A DNA stretch of 64,000 bases from Methanohalophilus levihalophilus (GTDB lineage Archaea; Halobacteriota; Methanosarcinia; Methanosarcinales; Methanosarcinaceae), in NCBI RefSeq assembly GCF_017874375.1, contig NZ_JAGGLK010000001.1, forward strand, positions 372,001-436,000, written 5' to 3'. Position numbers and translations under genes: made by a program. Below, in pieces: positions 7,533 to 17,151 of the stretch. The notes beneath the pieces were generated by a model. That model saw nothing but the letters and a program-made list of their open reading frames with translations, did no database searches and had not been told where the DNA came from. Within the stretch, counting starts at the first letter, position 1, and every line of letters begins with the position of its first letter.

Positions 7533-9995
7533 ATGGAATTGACAAGCAAATTTAGAAATAATCGTAGATTTAAAAATCCAAAAAGTAACTTTTTTTTAAA
7601 ATTGGCAATTGCTATTGAAATTGTGATTGTTTTATCTTTAAGCATAGGCTGTTCCCACGTCTTAGCTGATTCAGGTCCTGCATGGTTAAACACAACCCTG
7701 GACAATGTTTCATATACTGAACAGGAAGGATGGGTGAAAATAGATGCAGATGTAACGGTATTTTCCAATACTGATGATTTTTCAGAAGGGTATCTGGAAG
7801 TAAACATCACTGACGGCACAAGCTATGATGAATTTAGATTGGTTAGCAGTGGTCTTTTGACTGTCAGCGGAGATGCAGTTTCATGGGATGGTGAACGTGT
7901 GGGAACAATTCATAATACCAAAGATGGAAGCAATGGGGTTCTCCGTATTGATTTTAGTTCTTCTGCACCCCTTCCAAATGCTGATTTTGAAACTGGTGAT
8001 CTTACTGGTTGGACAGTAAATGATACTTATCCCGGAGTAAATGGAACTGTACAGGCATGGGTTGAGAGTCCATTGGATGATCCCGATGTATCAACTGTAG
8101 ATTCTGATCCAAGAATAGATGATCACAACTCTGTTTCACAATCTGCAACTGTTCAAAGCTCCACAATATATGAAGGAAGCTATGCCCTCAAGCTCACGAT
8201 TGGAGGTAATATTTTAGAGGGATATGGTACTGCACATGGCCCTATGATCACCAGTTCGAGTTTTGCTGCTGCTGAAGGCGATAATTTGTCTCTTAATTGG
8301 AATGCTGTAGCCGGTGGCGATTGGTATGATGTCTATGGTTTTATTTTCAAGGACGCAAATGACGATGGTATATGGGACAATGGCGAAAATTATCAAAAAC
8401 TTTTCCATGACGTTGGATCCACCACAGGCGGCTGGATAACAACTAATGCCACAGTTAATTCCAATGTAGCCGGGGAAAATGTACGATTTGTTTTCCTGAA
8501 TGGAAATTATGACAAAACTGGTGGTCAGGGTATAGGTTCTGATCTTTATATTGACGGCATTGTGCTTGAGATCAATACTTCTACTGCAGTCAATAACAGT
8601 ATCATGGAATCAGTCATTGAAAATATTGAATATAACAATACTTATGACAGTCCAATTCCTACAAAAACATATACGTTAACTCTAAAGGAAAGTAATGCAG
8701 GAACTGGATTTAATACAGGTTACATCAACATAACAACAGTAGATCCGATCCTTACACTTGGTAATATTGCAGATCTCACTATAGATTGGGGTATCATCTT
8801 AAATCTGAATCACTCAATAGCAGTATCAATTGATCCGGCGAATAATGCTGGGATAAATTATAATATTTCATGGATTACAGATTCGACTCCGGGAAATATG
8901 AATACTGGTGAGATTACTTGGTCCAATCAGACAATTTCAAACTCCACGGCTCAAGATATAACTGTTCTTGTAAATGCAAATACCACAACACCATTAGGAA
9001 ATAATGATTCTGCAATCTTTCAGTTGAACATTACAAAGAGAGATATCAACATAACATCAGATCCGATTACCTCACAGAATGTCAATAGAAATGAACTTTT
9101 CTGGATAAATGGAAGTGCACAGGGTGAATACAGTGAGACTTTCCTTGGGAATGCTACCCTGACAAGAAATGGTGTTGCAATCGGCACACCAAAGACTGTA
9201 ACTGATGGGAATGCAAGTTTCAATTGGACAGAGTCTTCTGGAGGAACCTATAATTTTGCAGTATTGTTCTACAACAGCAGCTATTATTTCAACACATCCA
9301 CGAATAATTCGGTGGTAACAGTCCCCAGCCCTTCGTCCAGCAGCAGTTCCGGAAGTCGCGCTTATGTGGGACCCAGTCAACCTCCAGAGGAGGTAATGTC
9401 TACTGATTCCGCAATTAAACACGTAATTGCTGGTGACACTGTAGACTATGACTTTGGTGATGCGGAAGGTCCTGTTATCGGAATTAGTTTTGATGCCAAG
9501 GACGATAAAGGCGTAGTTGTTGCCAACGTTCAGGTACTTGAAAAGATGCCGGATGTTGTAACTGGATCTCCTGAAGGAGTAGTAGGTCCGGTGATGAGCA
9601 TAACTGTTGGAAGTGAAGGTACCATTTCCCAGAAGAGTGCAGAAAATATACTCATTGAGTTTAAGGTTAGTTGGGAATGGATAAAAGAGAATAATATCGA
9701 TCCTACCACGATACGCCTATCAAGATTCCATGATGGCAAATGGGAGGATCTTCCCACCACGCTTATGAGTGATAATGGTGAAATTCTTTATTTCACGGCC
9801 GAAACACCCGGTTTTTCGATTTTCTCTGTTGTTGGAGACAATATGGAAGAAGCAGCTGATGTAGAAATACCTGTAGCCGAAGAACCTGTTACTCCAGAAG
9901 AAGCTGAAGATTCTCCCGATGCTTCCGGGTTTACATCATTTATGGCAATTGGTATAGTTGGATTTGCTTTCCTGATGTACAGGAAAGTTAAGTGA
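7533..9995 (+). CDS. Large exported surface protein with PGF-pre-PGF domain
   Basis: 820 residues, start ATG after GAGGGTG. Signal-anchor helix at residues 28-45 (after a long basic N-terminus). It then has Asn/Thr/Ser-rich beta domains with many N-glycosylation sequons (residues 50-600) and a Ser/Pro linker near 605-625. The PGF-pre-PGF domain covers residues 630-770, starting at VIAGDTVDYDFGDAEGP and including KVSWEWIKENNID and TPGFSIFSVVG. An acidic linker precedes a terminal helix with YRKVK, a PGF-CTERM-like anchor in which the motif reads SGF instead of PGF. Likely an archaeosortase substrate fixed in the cell envelope. A hairpin terminator follows directly. Confidence 0.85.
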   Translation: MELTSKFRNNRRFKNPKSNFFLKLAIAIEIVIVLSLSIGCSHVLADSGPAWLNTTLDNVSYTEQEGWVKIDADVTVFSNTDDFSEGYLEVNITDGTSYDEFRLVSSGLLTVSGDAVSWDGERVGTIHNTKDGSNGVLRIDFSSSAPLPNADFETGDLTGWTVNDTYPGVNGTVQAWVESPLDDPDVSTVDSDPRIDDHNSVSQSATVQSSTIYEGSYALKLTIGGNILEGYGTAHGPMITSSSFAAAEGDNLSLNWNAVAGGDWYDVYGFIFKDANDDGIWDNGENYQKLFHDVGSTTGGWITTNATVNSNVAGENVRFVFLNGNYDKTGGQGIGSDLYIDGIVLEINTSTAVNNSIMESVIENIEYNNTYDSPIPTKTYTLTLKESNAGTGFNTGYINITTVDPILTLGNIADLTIDWGIILNLNHSIAVSIDPANNAGINYNISWITDSTPGNMNTGEITWSNQTISNSTAQDITVLVNANTTTPLGNNDSAIFQLNITKRDINITSDPITSQNVNRNELFWINGSAQGEYSETFLGNATLTRNGVAIGTPKTVTDGNASFNWTESSGGTYNFAVLFYNSSYYFNTSTNNSVVTVPSPSSSSSSGSRAYVGPSQPPEEVMSTDSAIKHVIAGDTVDYDFGDAEGPVIGISFDAKDDKGVVVANVQVLEKMPDVVTGSPEGVVGPVMSITVGSEGTISQKSAENILIEFKVSWEWIKENNIDPTTIRLSRFHDGKWEDLPTTLMSDNGEILYFTAETPGFSIFSVVGDNMEEAADVEIPVAEEPVTPEEAEDSPDASGFTSFMAIGIVGFAFLMYRKVK

Positions 9996-9999
9996 GAAG

Positions 10000-10035
10000 A
10001 AAAGGCAGTATTGCTGCCTTTTCATATCTTTTTTA
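10000..10035 (+). terminator. Hairpin terminator of the surface-protein gene
   Basis: AAAAGGCAG (10000-10008) pairs with CTGCCTTTT (10014-10022) around a 5-base loop, followed by a T-rich run to 10035. It starts four bases after the stop codon at 9995. Confidence 0.7.
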
Positions 10036-10102
10036 ATCTATTTTTTCAATAAATGTTTGCTTACAGATTATCTTATCAGGCAAACATCAAAAGTAAAAAT
10101 GG

Positions 10103-10131
10103 AAAAAGAAAGCTGCCAGAATAGCAGCTTT
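10103..10131 (-). terminator. Hairpin terminator of the PPOX-like gene
   Basis: On the minus strand AAAGCTGC, a 7-base loop and GCAGCTTT are followed by TCTTTTTCC. The stem overlaps the stop codon of the gene ending at 10131. Confidence 0.65.
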
Positions 10132-10571
10132 TAGTAAGTCACCATGTCACGGTGAGTGAATCCCTTTGAATAATCGAGGTAGTAACCTTCTACCGGATCA
10201 ACCCTGAAGACAACTGAATCAGGTGTCTGTGGCATGTCCTTCATGAATGGAAATTTTTCTATCATTAACATGCCGAATTTTTCCATCTCAGAAGGATCTG
10301 TTACTAAAGTGGCTTTTCCCTGCATCTGCACGCCTGTTATTGTCATAACATCCACATCATCCTCATCAACGGTGTATGCAACGTTAGGATTGTTCATCAT
10401 ATCATCGGCTTTGTGTGTCTCTTTCGAGGTTCCAAAATAGACAGTTGTCCCATCTGCCACATATGCCATGGTGTGAACCATTGGTTTTCCTTCGGAATCC
10501 ACGGTTCCAAGGTTTAACCATTTATGATCTTTCAAATAATCTTCTATTTTCTGCTTAATATCATCGGTCAT
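10131..10571 (-). CDS. Pyridoxamine 5'-phosphate oxidase-like flavoprotein
   Basis: 146 residues in one PPOX split-barrel domain: WLNLGTVDSEGKPMVHTMAY at the start, VYFGTSKETHKADDMMNNPNVAY (FMN phosphate-binding region) and the VTIT/GxAT strands (VQMQGKATLVTD). Family members bind FMN, F420 or heme and act as oxidoreductases. The short form, the lack of a PdxH-type C-terminal motif and the host lineage favour an FMN- or F420-binding reductase rather than vitamin B6 synthesis. Confidence 0.8.
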   Translation of the reverse strand: MTDDIKQKIEDYLKDHKWLNLGTVDSEGKPMVHTMAYVADGTTVYFGTSKETHKADDMMNNPNVAYTVDEDDVDVMTITGVQMQGKATLVTDPSEMEKFGMLMIEKFPFMKDMPQTPDSVVFRVDPVEGYYLDYSKGFTHRDMVTY

Positions 10572-10652
10572 CTTAAAACCCCTTAAATTGGTACAAATAA
10601 TATGTTCTTGTAATAGAAATAGTTTCCAGTTTCATTATGCATGCGCATCTTT

Positions 10653-11792
10653 TCATTCTTTTTCCAGCAACTCAACTATTTCTTCCAGCATTTCGGGAAT
10701 AGGTATGTCCTGAGGACAGCGTTCAGAGCATCTTCCACAGTTAATGCAATTGGAAGCCTTCCTATCATCTCCAACATGATTCCTGTACGCCCTTCGGGCT
10801 TTTTCGAGATCACCAAAAAGCATTGCATTATTCAGGTATTTGAAATTCAGTGGAATATTAACACCTGCAGGACATGGAAGGCAATATCTGCATCCTGTGC
10901 AATTGACTTTCAGTTTTTCTCGATAGACATCCCTGACGTTCGAAATGAGTTCGTGTTCAAAACCAGTAAGTGATTTTGGTTCCCCTTTCTCTGCTGTATG
11001 AATATTTTCCTTTAGCTGGGAAAGCGTTGTCATTCCGCTAAGTACTGTATTGATTTCAGGATGATCCCACAGGAATCTCAATCCCCATTCTGCAGGTGTT
11101 CTTTTAACAGGATTTTTGTCCCAGATGTCCAAAATTGTTTCAGGAACGTTTTCAGCAAGGCATCCGCCACGCAGGGGCTCCATTATCACGATTCCAAGAC
11201 CCTTTTCAGCTGCATAAAGCAGACCTTCCTTTCCAGCCTGGTAATCGATATCAAGATAGTTGTATTGGATCTGGCAGATATCCCATGGGTAAGCATCCAC
11301 GATTTCCCTGAACAATTCAACGTCATCATGGAAAGAAAAACCAACGTATCTTGCCTTTCCCTCTTTCTTAATGGTGTCAAGAAACTCAAACAATCCTGAT
11401 TCTCTCAGTTCTTCCCAGAAATCGCTGTTCAGGGTATGTATAAGGTAGGCATCGACGTAATCGGTTTGTAGTTTTTCAAGTTGTTCTTCAAAAAAAGCAT
11501 CCATATCTTCCCGACTTTCAATCAGCCAAGATGGCATTTTGGTTACCAGGAATACTTTCTCACGGTCACTTTCAGTAAGGACTTTCCCGAGAAAATCTTC
11601 ACTTTTGCCTTCGTGATATGGATAGGCAGTATCAAAATAGTTAATTCCACTATCAATCGCATAACGGACGATCTCTTCGGCGGCTATTTCATCAATATTT
11701 GATGGATCGTCACCGAGGACTGGAAGCCTCATGCACCCGAGTCCAAGAATTGAGACTTTTTCACCTGTGTTTCCAAGATTACGATAAAGCAT
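10653..11792 (-). CDS. Aldo/keto reductase with C-terminal ferredoxin domain
   Basis: 379 residues. The N-terminal TIM barrel (residues 1-280) has the AKR residues Asp (YFDTAYPYHEGKSE), Lys (VTKMP) and His (YLIHTL). The C-terminal extension holds CTGCRYCLPCPAGVNIP and CINCGRCSERCPQDIPIP, two cysteine groups for [4Fe-4S] clusters. This layout is the common archaeal/clostridial Fer4-AKR type, probably taking electrons through ferredoxin. Physiological substrate not known. Confidence 0.9.
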   Translation of the reverse strand: MLYRNLGNTGEKVSILGLGCMRLPVLGDDPSNIDEIAAEEIVRYAIDSGINYFDTAYPYHEGKSEDFLGKVLTESDREKVFLVTKMPSWLIESREDMDAFFEEQLEKLQTDYVDAYLIHTLNSDFWEELRESGLFEFLDTIKKEGKARYVGFSFHDDVELFREIVDAYPWDICQIQYNYLDIDYQAGKEGLLYAAEKGLGIVIMEPLRGGCLAENVPETILDIWDKNPVKRTPAEWGLRFLWDHPEINTVLSGMTTLSQLKENIHTAEKGEPKSLTGFEHELISNVRDVYREKLKVNCTGCRYCLPCPAGVNIPLNFKYLNNAMLFGDLEKARRAYRNHVGDDRKASNCINCGRCSERCPQDIPIPEMLEEIVELLEKE

Positions 11793-11830
11793 GGTAAACT
11801 GTATGTCTTGGGGTTAGTTTTTCAAAAGCA

Positions 11831-12199
11831 TTAAGCGGATTTTTTCTTTTTCTGCTTTTTCTCTTTTTTAGGAAGGGAACTCACGTATGAATATGAGATA
11901 TCCATCCATTTGTGCAATTCAATTTCATCATCATAGACAGAAGGCGGAAGAGCTGCATATTCCCTCATCCTGCGCCCATTGGGTGCGAAAGGTTCAGCTT
12001 CCTCATGCTCTTCATAGAGTTCTTGCTGGTCCTCTTCATTGAGCCTGAGCATTATTCCTTCTCCGTGTACTCCGCAAAACATGTTTCCGTTAACAAAATA
12101 CACTGGATACCCGAACATTTTCCGGAATTCCACTTCGTAGTTTGCCACCGCCTCCTCCAGAATAGCAATATTTTCCTCGGATGCTTTTTCCCATGCCAT
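11831..12199 (-). CDS. TfoX N-terminal domain protein
   Basis: 122 residues. The pattern FRKMFGYPVYFVNGNMFCGVHG, MLRLNEEDQQEL, FAPNGRRMREYAALP is that of the TfoX/Sxy N-terminal domain family. In bacteria Sxy governs competence, but single-domain archaeal members have no known role. The tail after residue 108 is almost pure lysine (KKEKKQKKKK), which could bind nucleic acid. Confidence 0.8.
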   Translation of the reverse strand: MAWEKASEENIAILEEAVANYEVEFRKMFGYPVYFVNGNMFCGVHGEGIMLRLNEEDQQELYEEHEEAEPFAPNGRRMREYAALPPSVYDDEIELHKWMDISYSYVSSLPKKEKKQKKKKSA

Positions 12200-12299
12200 G
12201 GTATATTGATTTGAAGACTAGGGGATAAATAGCTGTCTATGATTGCAACTTTCAAACACGAAAAAAAGAAATCGCTAACAATATTTAATTATACAAAAA

Positions 12300-12335
12300 C
12301 GAAAAAACAAAAAGGATGCCTTCAAACATCCTTTT
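12300..12335 (-). terminator. Hairpin terminator of the methyltransferase gene
   Basis: AAAAGGATG (12310-12318) and CATCCTTTT (12327-12335) form a 9-bp stem. On the minus strand it is followed by a run of T with one G. It overlaps the stop codon of the gene ending at 12322. Confidence 0.65.
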
Positions 12336-13179
12336 CCTCAATATTCTTCCTCGCTTTACAGAACAGCACGTTTTTCCCATTCCACATGTCTGACTCTGGT
12401 AACACATCATCAAAAACTTCGATGTTCTCAAAGCCTTCACCTTCCATTATCTTCTTCAAATCATCAGAAGCAAAGAAATGAGTCCAAAAGCGGTAGATGT
12501 CAAATTTATCAGATTCATCCATCACTATATGCTGGTACAATATCGCCTTTTCATCCGGGTAAAGGAATGAATCCGAAAGTGCCAGATATGGCCTGTCTTT
12601 CCAGAAGCCGTTCTCTTCCATCTCCCACGTTCTTGGAGCAACCTTAAGTTCGATGTTTTTGTCGCTCAATACATCAAAGATGAAGGCTCCACCTGGCTTT
12701 AAAGCTCGATTCACATTCTTGATGAGTATCTTTCTTTCATCTGGTTTCAGTACACCGAAGTCGGCAAATACCATCATTACAAGGTCGTATTTGTCCTCTT
12801 CTTTGAGCTCGAGATAGTTTAAGTTTTCATATTCAATATTCAGCTCTTTCTTCAAGGCTTCCTTTCTTGCATACTCAATAGAATTCTTCGAAAAATCGAC
12901 ACCTTTGACCTTATGTCCCCTTCCCGCCATGATCTCACAATACAGCCCCGGTCCACAGCCGAGATCGAGTATGTTCATCTTCTTTGCGTTGACCGAATTA
13001 AGTATCCAGTCAACCGTTATCTCAATACTTGGCCTTTTCCGGCTTGCCAGATCGATATCCGGATCAAGATGGATGTTCAACAACTGTTTCGAAATGTGGG
13101 CATCCGTCCACATAACTGCATTTCCTTCTGTGTATAACTGTGGTTTCTTTGTAAACTCTACAATTTCTGTAAAATTCAT
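12322..13179 (-). CDS. Class I SAM-dependent methyltransferase
   Basis: 285 residues. The SAM-binding Rossmann core shows ILDLGCGPGLYCE (motif I, about residues 96-108), GVDFSKNSIEYA (motif II), YDLVMMVFADFGVL and LKPGGAFIFDV. An N-terminal extension of about 60 residues with VMWTDAHISKQLL precedes the core. Substrate unknown. GGAGG nine bases before the ATG gives a strong ribosome binding site. It stands alone between convergent or unrelated genes. Confidence 0.85.
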   Translation of the reverse strand: MNFTEIVEFTKKPQLYTEGNAVMWTDAHISKQLLNIHLDPDIDLASRKRPSIEITVDWILNSVNAKKMNILDLGCGPGLYCEIMAGRGHKVKGVDFSKNSIEYARKEALKKELNIEYENLNYLELKEEDKYDLVMMVFADFGVLKPDERKILIKNVNRALKPGGAFIFDVLSDKNIELKVAPRTWEMEENGFWKDRPYLALSDSFLYPDEKAILYQHIVMDESDKFDIYRFWTHFFASDDLKKIMEGEGFENIEVFDDVLPESDMWNGKNVLFCKARKNIEEKDV

Positions 13180-13368
13180 AAATGAGCCCTCCTTTCTGGA
13201 TAAAAATCCGGGACTCCAAATCTTCGATTAACTACTAACAACTTTCAATAGAACAGGATGCTTAGTTGTTGTTCATCGAGACTAACAGGTTCTTCTATCT
13301 CATTAATAATTAACGGTGCATTACCACACTTAGTTTTGTGGAAAAATGGAATTGGATGCGATGTCTCC

Positions 13369-14055
13369 TCAATTCCCTTCCACCCACTCATCATTTACCA
13401 GCCTACCATCTTCAAAGGTAATGACCCTGTCAACATAGTCAACATGCCAGGGTTCATGGGTTACCATTACAATTGTCTGGCCATAGTTATCATTCAGATC
13501 CTTGAATACTTCAAGCACCTGCTTCGAATTTCTGGTATCAAGGTTTGCACAGGGTTCATCGGCAAACATGATATCGGGTTTTTTGGCAATAGCCCTTGCA
13601 ATTGCTACTCTTTGCTTCTCTCCGCCTGACAACTCATCAGGTACACGGTCATGTTTGTCTTTCAGGCCAACCTTGTCCAGAGCTTCAAGTGCAATTTTAT
13701 AGGATTCCTTTTTTGATTTTCCTTCCATCATGGAAAGCACGTAGACGTTTTCCGCAGCAGTCATTTCATTAATGAGTGCATAATCCTGGAAAACATAACC
13801 AACTTGTGTCAATCTGTAATAGCTCCTTTCTGCTTCAGGCAGGTTGGAAACCTGTAGACCCCGAATTGTATACTCCCCATCAGTTGCATCATCCAGTAGT
13901 GCCAGTATCCTCAAAAGGGTTGTTTTCCCGCTTCCGGATGCTCCCATAATGGCAACAAACTCCCCTTTCTTTATCTCAAATGACACATCATTGAGAGCCT
14001 TGACAGCAGTCTCCCCGGAACCATAACACCTTTTGAGGTTTTTCACGATTATCAT
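13369..14055 (-). CDS. ABC transporter ATP-binding protein (LolD/MacB type)
   Basis: 228 residues from ATG 14055; an upstream extension in the same frame would run into the permease gene, and GGGGAAGAT lies just before this ATG. Walker A GASGSGKTT, Q-loop FQDYALI, signature LSGGEKQR, Walker B IMFADEP and the H-loop VTHEP are all present, in the LolD/MacB family arrangement. It directly follows the FtsX-type permease (one base gap) and should power it. Last gene of a four-gene operon. Confidence 0.9.
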   Translation of the reverse strand: MIIVKNLKRCYGSGETAVKALNDVSFEIKKGEFVAIMGASGSGKTTLLRILALLDDATDGEYTIRGLQVSNLPEAERSYYRLTQVGYVFQDYALINEMTAAENVYVLSMMEGKSKKESYKIALEALDKVGLKDKHDRVPDELSGGEKQRVAIARAIAKKPDIMFADEPCANLDTRNSKQVLEVFKDLNDNYGQTIVMVTHEPWHVDYVDRVITFEDGRLVNDEWVEGN

Positions 14056-14056
14056 A

Positions 14057-15268
14057 TTATCTTCCCCATATGGCTTTGAGTATACTCTCTTTTGATACGC
14101 TCCATGCAGGAAGTGTACCGGCAATTACTGATAATGTTAGCATTGTAATTATGCTCTGGATAAGTAGCATGGGTTCAATCACCGGACTTATTTCCATAGT
14201 CTCATAGAATTTCACCGGGTTTGCCTGGAAGTATAGCATAAGGGAGAAATACAAAATCAATCCGGCAAGTATTCCCAGGGAGACATAGAACATGCTGAGG
14301 AAAGCATAAGACAACACTATTGATCTTGGGGTAATCCCTATTGCCTTCAAAATGCCTATTTCTTTTTTCCTGTTAAGTATGTTAATGTAGATTATGATCA
14401 GTATCAATGCTGCTCCAACTATCAATCCCACAAACTTTGACATTGTGTTCAGTGCACCAAGGCTTTGTAGTGCCTGCCTGATGAGTGTCTCGGATTTATC
14501 AGCCCATGTGAAAACCTGCTCATTCACCCCGGCATCCCTGATCTTGTCCTTAACCTGATCTTCACTTCCCGGTGGATTTACCCTTACAACTACGCTGGTA
14601 GCTTTACTCCCTTCCAGACCATATACTTCTTCTATCTCTTTGTAGTGCACAAGGGCATTAAGGTCAACAAGTTCAAAATTGCCTTCCATGATTCCTTTAA
14701 CCTTGTAGGTCCTTTGAACACCGTTACTGTATGTAACCTCAACAAGAGAGCCAACTCTGGCTTCGCCCAGATCATCATATATGTCTCCAAAAGTTGTACT
14801 CGTGCCTGCGATTGCAGCACCAAGGATGATCTCATCCCGGGACAGTTCTCCCAGGAAATCCCCTTCAACGATGCTGTACGGGTATTGCGAGATTTCATAC
14901 TCTTCAGTGGGAACCAGTCCCGTTATTGTCACCCCCACAACGTTTTGTTTGTGCTCTATGGATGCTCCTACATCCAGTCTTTTTGTTGCAGCACTCACCC
15001 CCTCCACAGCCCGGGCCTTCTGCAAGACGCTGTCAGCGTCATTGATGTAGGTATTGTCTCCAGAGGGTTCAATTACAATATCTCCATATGGATAGTCCTG
15101 CATAATCCCGGTAAATAGAACCATCATTCCTCCGATCATTGATGGAAGGAATACTAAGTTCATGAAAATGAGGGAGAGGACAAAAACAACGAATATTAGT
15201 GTTTTTTTGTTCCCTCGTTTTATACTGCTTGATGCAATGAGGGCTCCAACCCTGACATCGTCTATCAT
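14057..15268 (-). CDS. FtsX-like ABC transporter permease
   Basis: 403 residues. One N-terminal membrane helix (residues 24-46) is followed by a large external MacB-like periplasmic core domain (about 50-270). Three more helices lie in the FtsX domain, where the conserved ILNRKKEIGILKAIGITPRSI loop is clear. This is the MacB/LolC topology: a mechanotransmission protein that works on extracellular or membrane-embedded substrates rather than as a classical importer. It sits between the exported CARDB-like protein and the ATPase. Confidence 0.9.
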   Translation of the reverse strand: MIDDVRVGALIASSSIKRGNKKTLIFVVFVLSLIFMNLVFLPSMIGGMMVLFTGIMQDYPYGDIVIEPSGDNTYINDADSVLQKARAVEGVSAATKRLDVGASIEHKQNVVGVTITGLVPTEEYEISQYPYSIVEGDFLGELSRDEIILGAAIAGTSTTFGDIYDDLGEARVGSLVEVTYSNGVQRTYKVKGIMEGNFELVDLNALVHYKEIEEVYGLEGSKATSVVVRVNPPGSEDQVKDKIRDAGVNEQVFTWADKSETLIRQALQSLGALNTMSKFVGLIVGAALILIIIYINILNRKKEIGILKAIGITPRSIVLSYAFLSMFYVSLGILAGLILYFSLMLYFQANPVKFYETMEISPVIEPMLLIQSIITMLTLSVIAGTLPAWSVSKESILKAIWGR

Positions 15269-15280
15269 ACCAGAGACCTC

Positions 15281-16513
15281 TTATTCATTACCATCTTCTT
15301 TTTTGCCAGCAGAGTTATTACTATCTTCCATTAGCTGTTTGATGATTTCGTCTTTTGATCTTTTCATCCTGTAATTGTAGTAAACCAAACCACCAATAAC
15401 TGCCAGGACAAGCAGGATTGCTACAGCGGTTCCTGCTCCACTGCTGCTTTCCAGAACGATGATGTTGATCTTTGTATCGACCTGCTCTTCACCAAAATCA
15501 TCAATATAAGTGATGGTAATCGGTATTTCGTATTCTCCGGCTTCGTCTGCTATGAAAGTGAGAACTGCAGGCCCGTCCTCATCGGGATCCAGGGTTCCGA
15601 TAAAGGATTCTTTTACCCCCTTGAATGGGTGATCAGCATAAACGCGGATTGAATTAATTGTCCTGTCGCCGGAGTTCTCGATTCTCATGGTCAGCTCGAC
15701 GGTATCATCGACATAAGGAATTACAGGGTCTACCTTAACAGATGCCAGATTCAGGCTTCCTTTTTTATCAAGTACGGTTATCGTGATGTTGTGTTCATCA
15801 CTTTGCTTGCCGAAATCATCTTCATATTCAATGGTGACAGGTATCCTGAATTCCCCGGATGCATTTGCCTTAAACTTGAACAAAGCAGTTTGGCTTCCAT
15901 TGAGACCAAGGGTACCAATTGTTGAGTTCTTGATTCCTTCAAAATCATGATCCACTCTAACAGAAACGGACTTTGCAATTGCCTCCCCGTAATTTTCTAT
16001 GCCCAATGTCAGATCAACTGTATCTCCTTCATAGATGTATTCGGGACTGGTTGTGATGGAAGAAACTCTGGGTTCTGCATCTTCGCCTGTTACCCTGACA
16101 TCAACTTCGTAGTACTTGGTTGTTTCCAGTTCTTTATTGTCATATGTCAGTTTCATCTTAATGATGTGAGGACCGGGATTTGCATCAGGGGTCGTTCTCA
16201 TGTGGTACACAAGATGCCTTTCACTTGTAGGGTATGAGAATTCATCAATTGTAGTTACGAGATCTTCAATTACTACGATGTCCGAAGGGATACTGATGAT
16301 TTCAAAGGTAATGCCTTCAGGAGCCTTGGTTCCACAGCTCTCAAGATCGATAGCAAGTGTGAATTCTTCGTCAATGCCAACAGAACTTGGACTCAATTCC
16401 TTAATTTCTGCTTTTACGCATATTATTCCGTCAGTAAAGTCAGCTGAAGCCACTCCTGTAAATATAATGCTGAGAGCAAACAGCAAACAGCAAAGTCTAA
16501 AATTCAGATTCAT
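15281..16513 (-). CDS. Exported CARDB-like (COG1361) envelope protein
   Basis: 410 residues: signal peptide (1-24, cleaved near VASA-DF), then at least three beta-sandwich repeats with the CARDB pattern (TVDLTLGIENYGEAIAKSV; DDTVELTMRIENSGDRTI), one membrane helix (TAVAILLVLAVIGGLVYY, near 370-388) and a charged cytoplasmic tail. It should stand outside the cell on a single helix. Its start overlaps the regulator stop (ATGA), and the FtsX permease follows 12 bases later, so it is probably the extracytoplasmic partner of that transporter. Confidence 0.8.
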   Translation of the reverse strand: MNLNFRLCCLLFALSIIFTGVASADFTDGIICVKAEIKELSPSSVGIDEEFTLAIDLESCGTKAPEGITFEIISIPSDIVVIEDLVTTIDEFSYPTSERHLVYHMRTTPDANPGPHIIKMKLTYDNKELETTKYYEVDVRVTGEDAEPRVSSITTSPEYIYEGDTVDLTLGIENYGEAIAKSVSVRVDHDFEGIKNSTIGTLGLNGSQTALFKFKANASGEFRIPVTIEYEDDFGKQSDEHNITITVLDKKGSLNLASVKVDPVIPYVDDTVELTMRIENSGDRTINSIRVYADHPFKGVKESFIGTLDPDEDGPAVLTFIADEAGEYEIPITITYIDDFGEEQVDTKINIIVLESSSGAGTAVAILLVLAVIGGLVYYNYRMKRSKDEIIKQLMEDSNNSAGKKEDGNE

Positions 16514-17001
16514 CTTTTATTCACCTCTCCCCTGAGTTCTTCTACATATTCAGTTAATTTCTTGAAAATCAATTCTAATGCAGCCATTTGTTGATAGTAA
16601 TTTTCGATAATACTGAGCATTTCTTTTGCATCTTCTGCATCACTATTTTTGCATCTTTCAATTATTGGAGGAAGGTTTTGAAGTGCTGGCACTACCATAG
16701 CCTGATTCTTAGCCTGTATCGCATTGAGGCTCATTTTCAGCATATCCCGTTGAACCGAGAAGTATAATTTCTTTGAGCCGGATTTTTTTGTTTTCTCCAC
16801 CAGTTTTATTCCACTAAGCAGTTTCATTTGGGCACTAACTGCTGAAAGGCTGTATCCGGTCATTTTCGAAAGCTCATCCAAAGTCAAGGCTTCTGTTGCG
16901 GAATAAAGTACCGCAAACAATTTCGATGATAAATCATCAAGTCCGTATGACTTCATGCTCTGGTATACCACATTTTCAAAATCTTTTTTTGCTTCTTCCA
17001 T
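16510..17001 (-). CDS. Winged-helix transcriptional regulator (GbsR/MarR-like)
   Basis: 163 residues. A winged HTH occupies residues 15-95 (ALTLDELSKMTGYSLSAVSAQMKLL as recognition region, then a KKSGSKKLYFSV wing), followed by a helical C-terminal dimerisation part. The SxxxLS helix pattern is that of archaeal GbsR-like regulators. First gene of the operon with the exported protein and the ABC transporter, overlapping by four bases, so it probably controls them. Confidence 0.8.
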   Translation of the reverse strand: MEEAKKDFENVVYQSMKSYGLDDLSSKLFAVLYSATEALTLDELSKMTGYSLSAVSAQMKLLSGIKLVEKTKKSGSKKLYFSVQRDMLKMSLNAIQAKNQAMVVPALQNLPPIIERCKNSDAEDAKEMLSIIENYYQQMAALELIFKKLTEYVEELRGEVNKR

Positions 17002-17151
17002 TTCAATGCCTTATTTATTCTATTTCCAGTAATTACTGTATATTGCGGAAATTGTACTTAAATCTTCTGTTTGATCCAGGGCAGAACTATTCCAATCAGC
17101 TTATATACAAGTTTTTCACATTGAGGTTAGGTTTTTTCAAGGAGATGGAGT

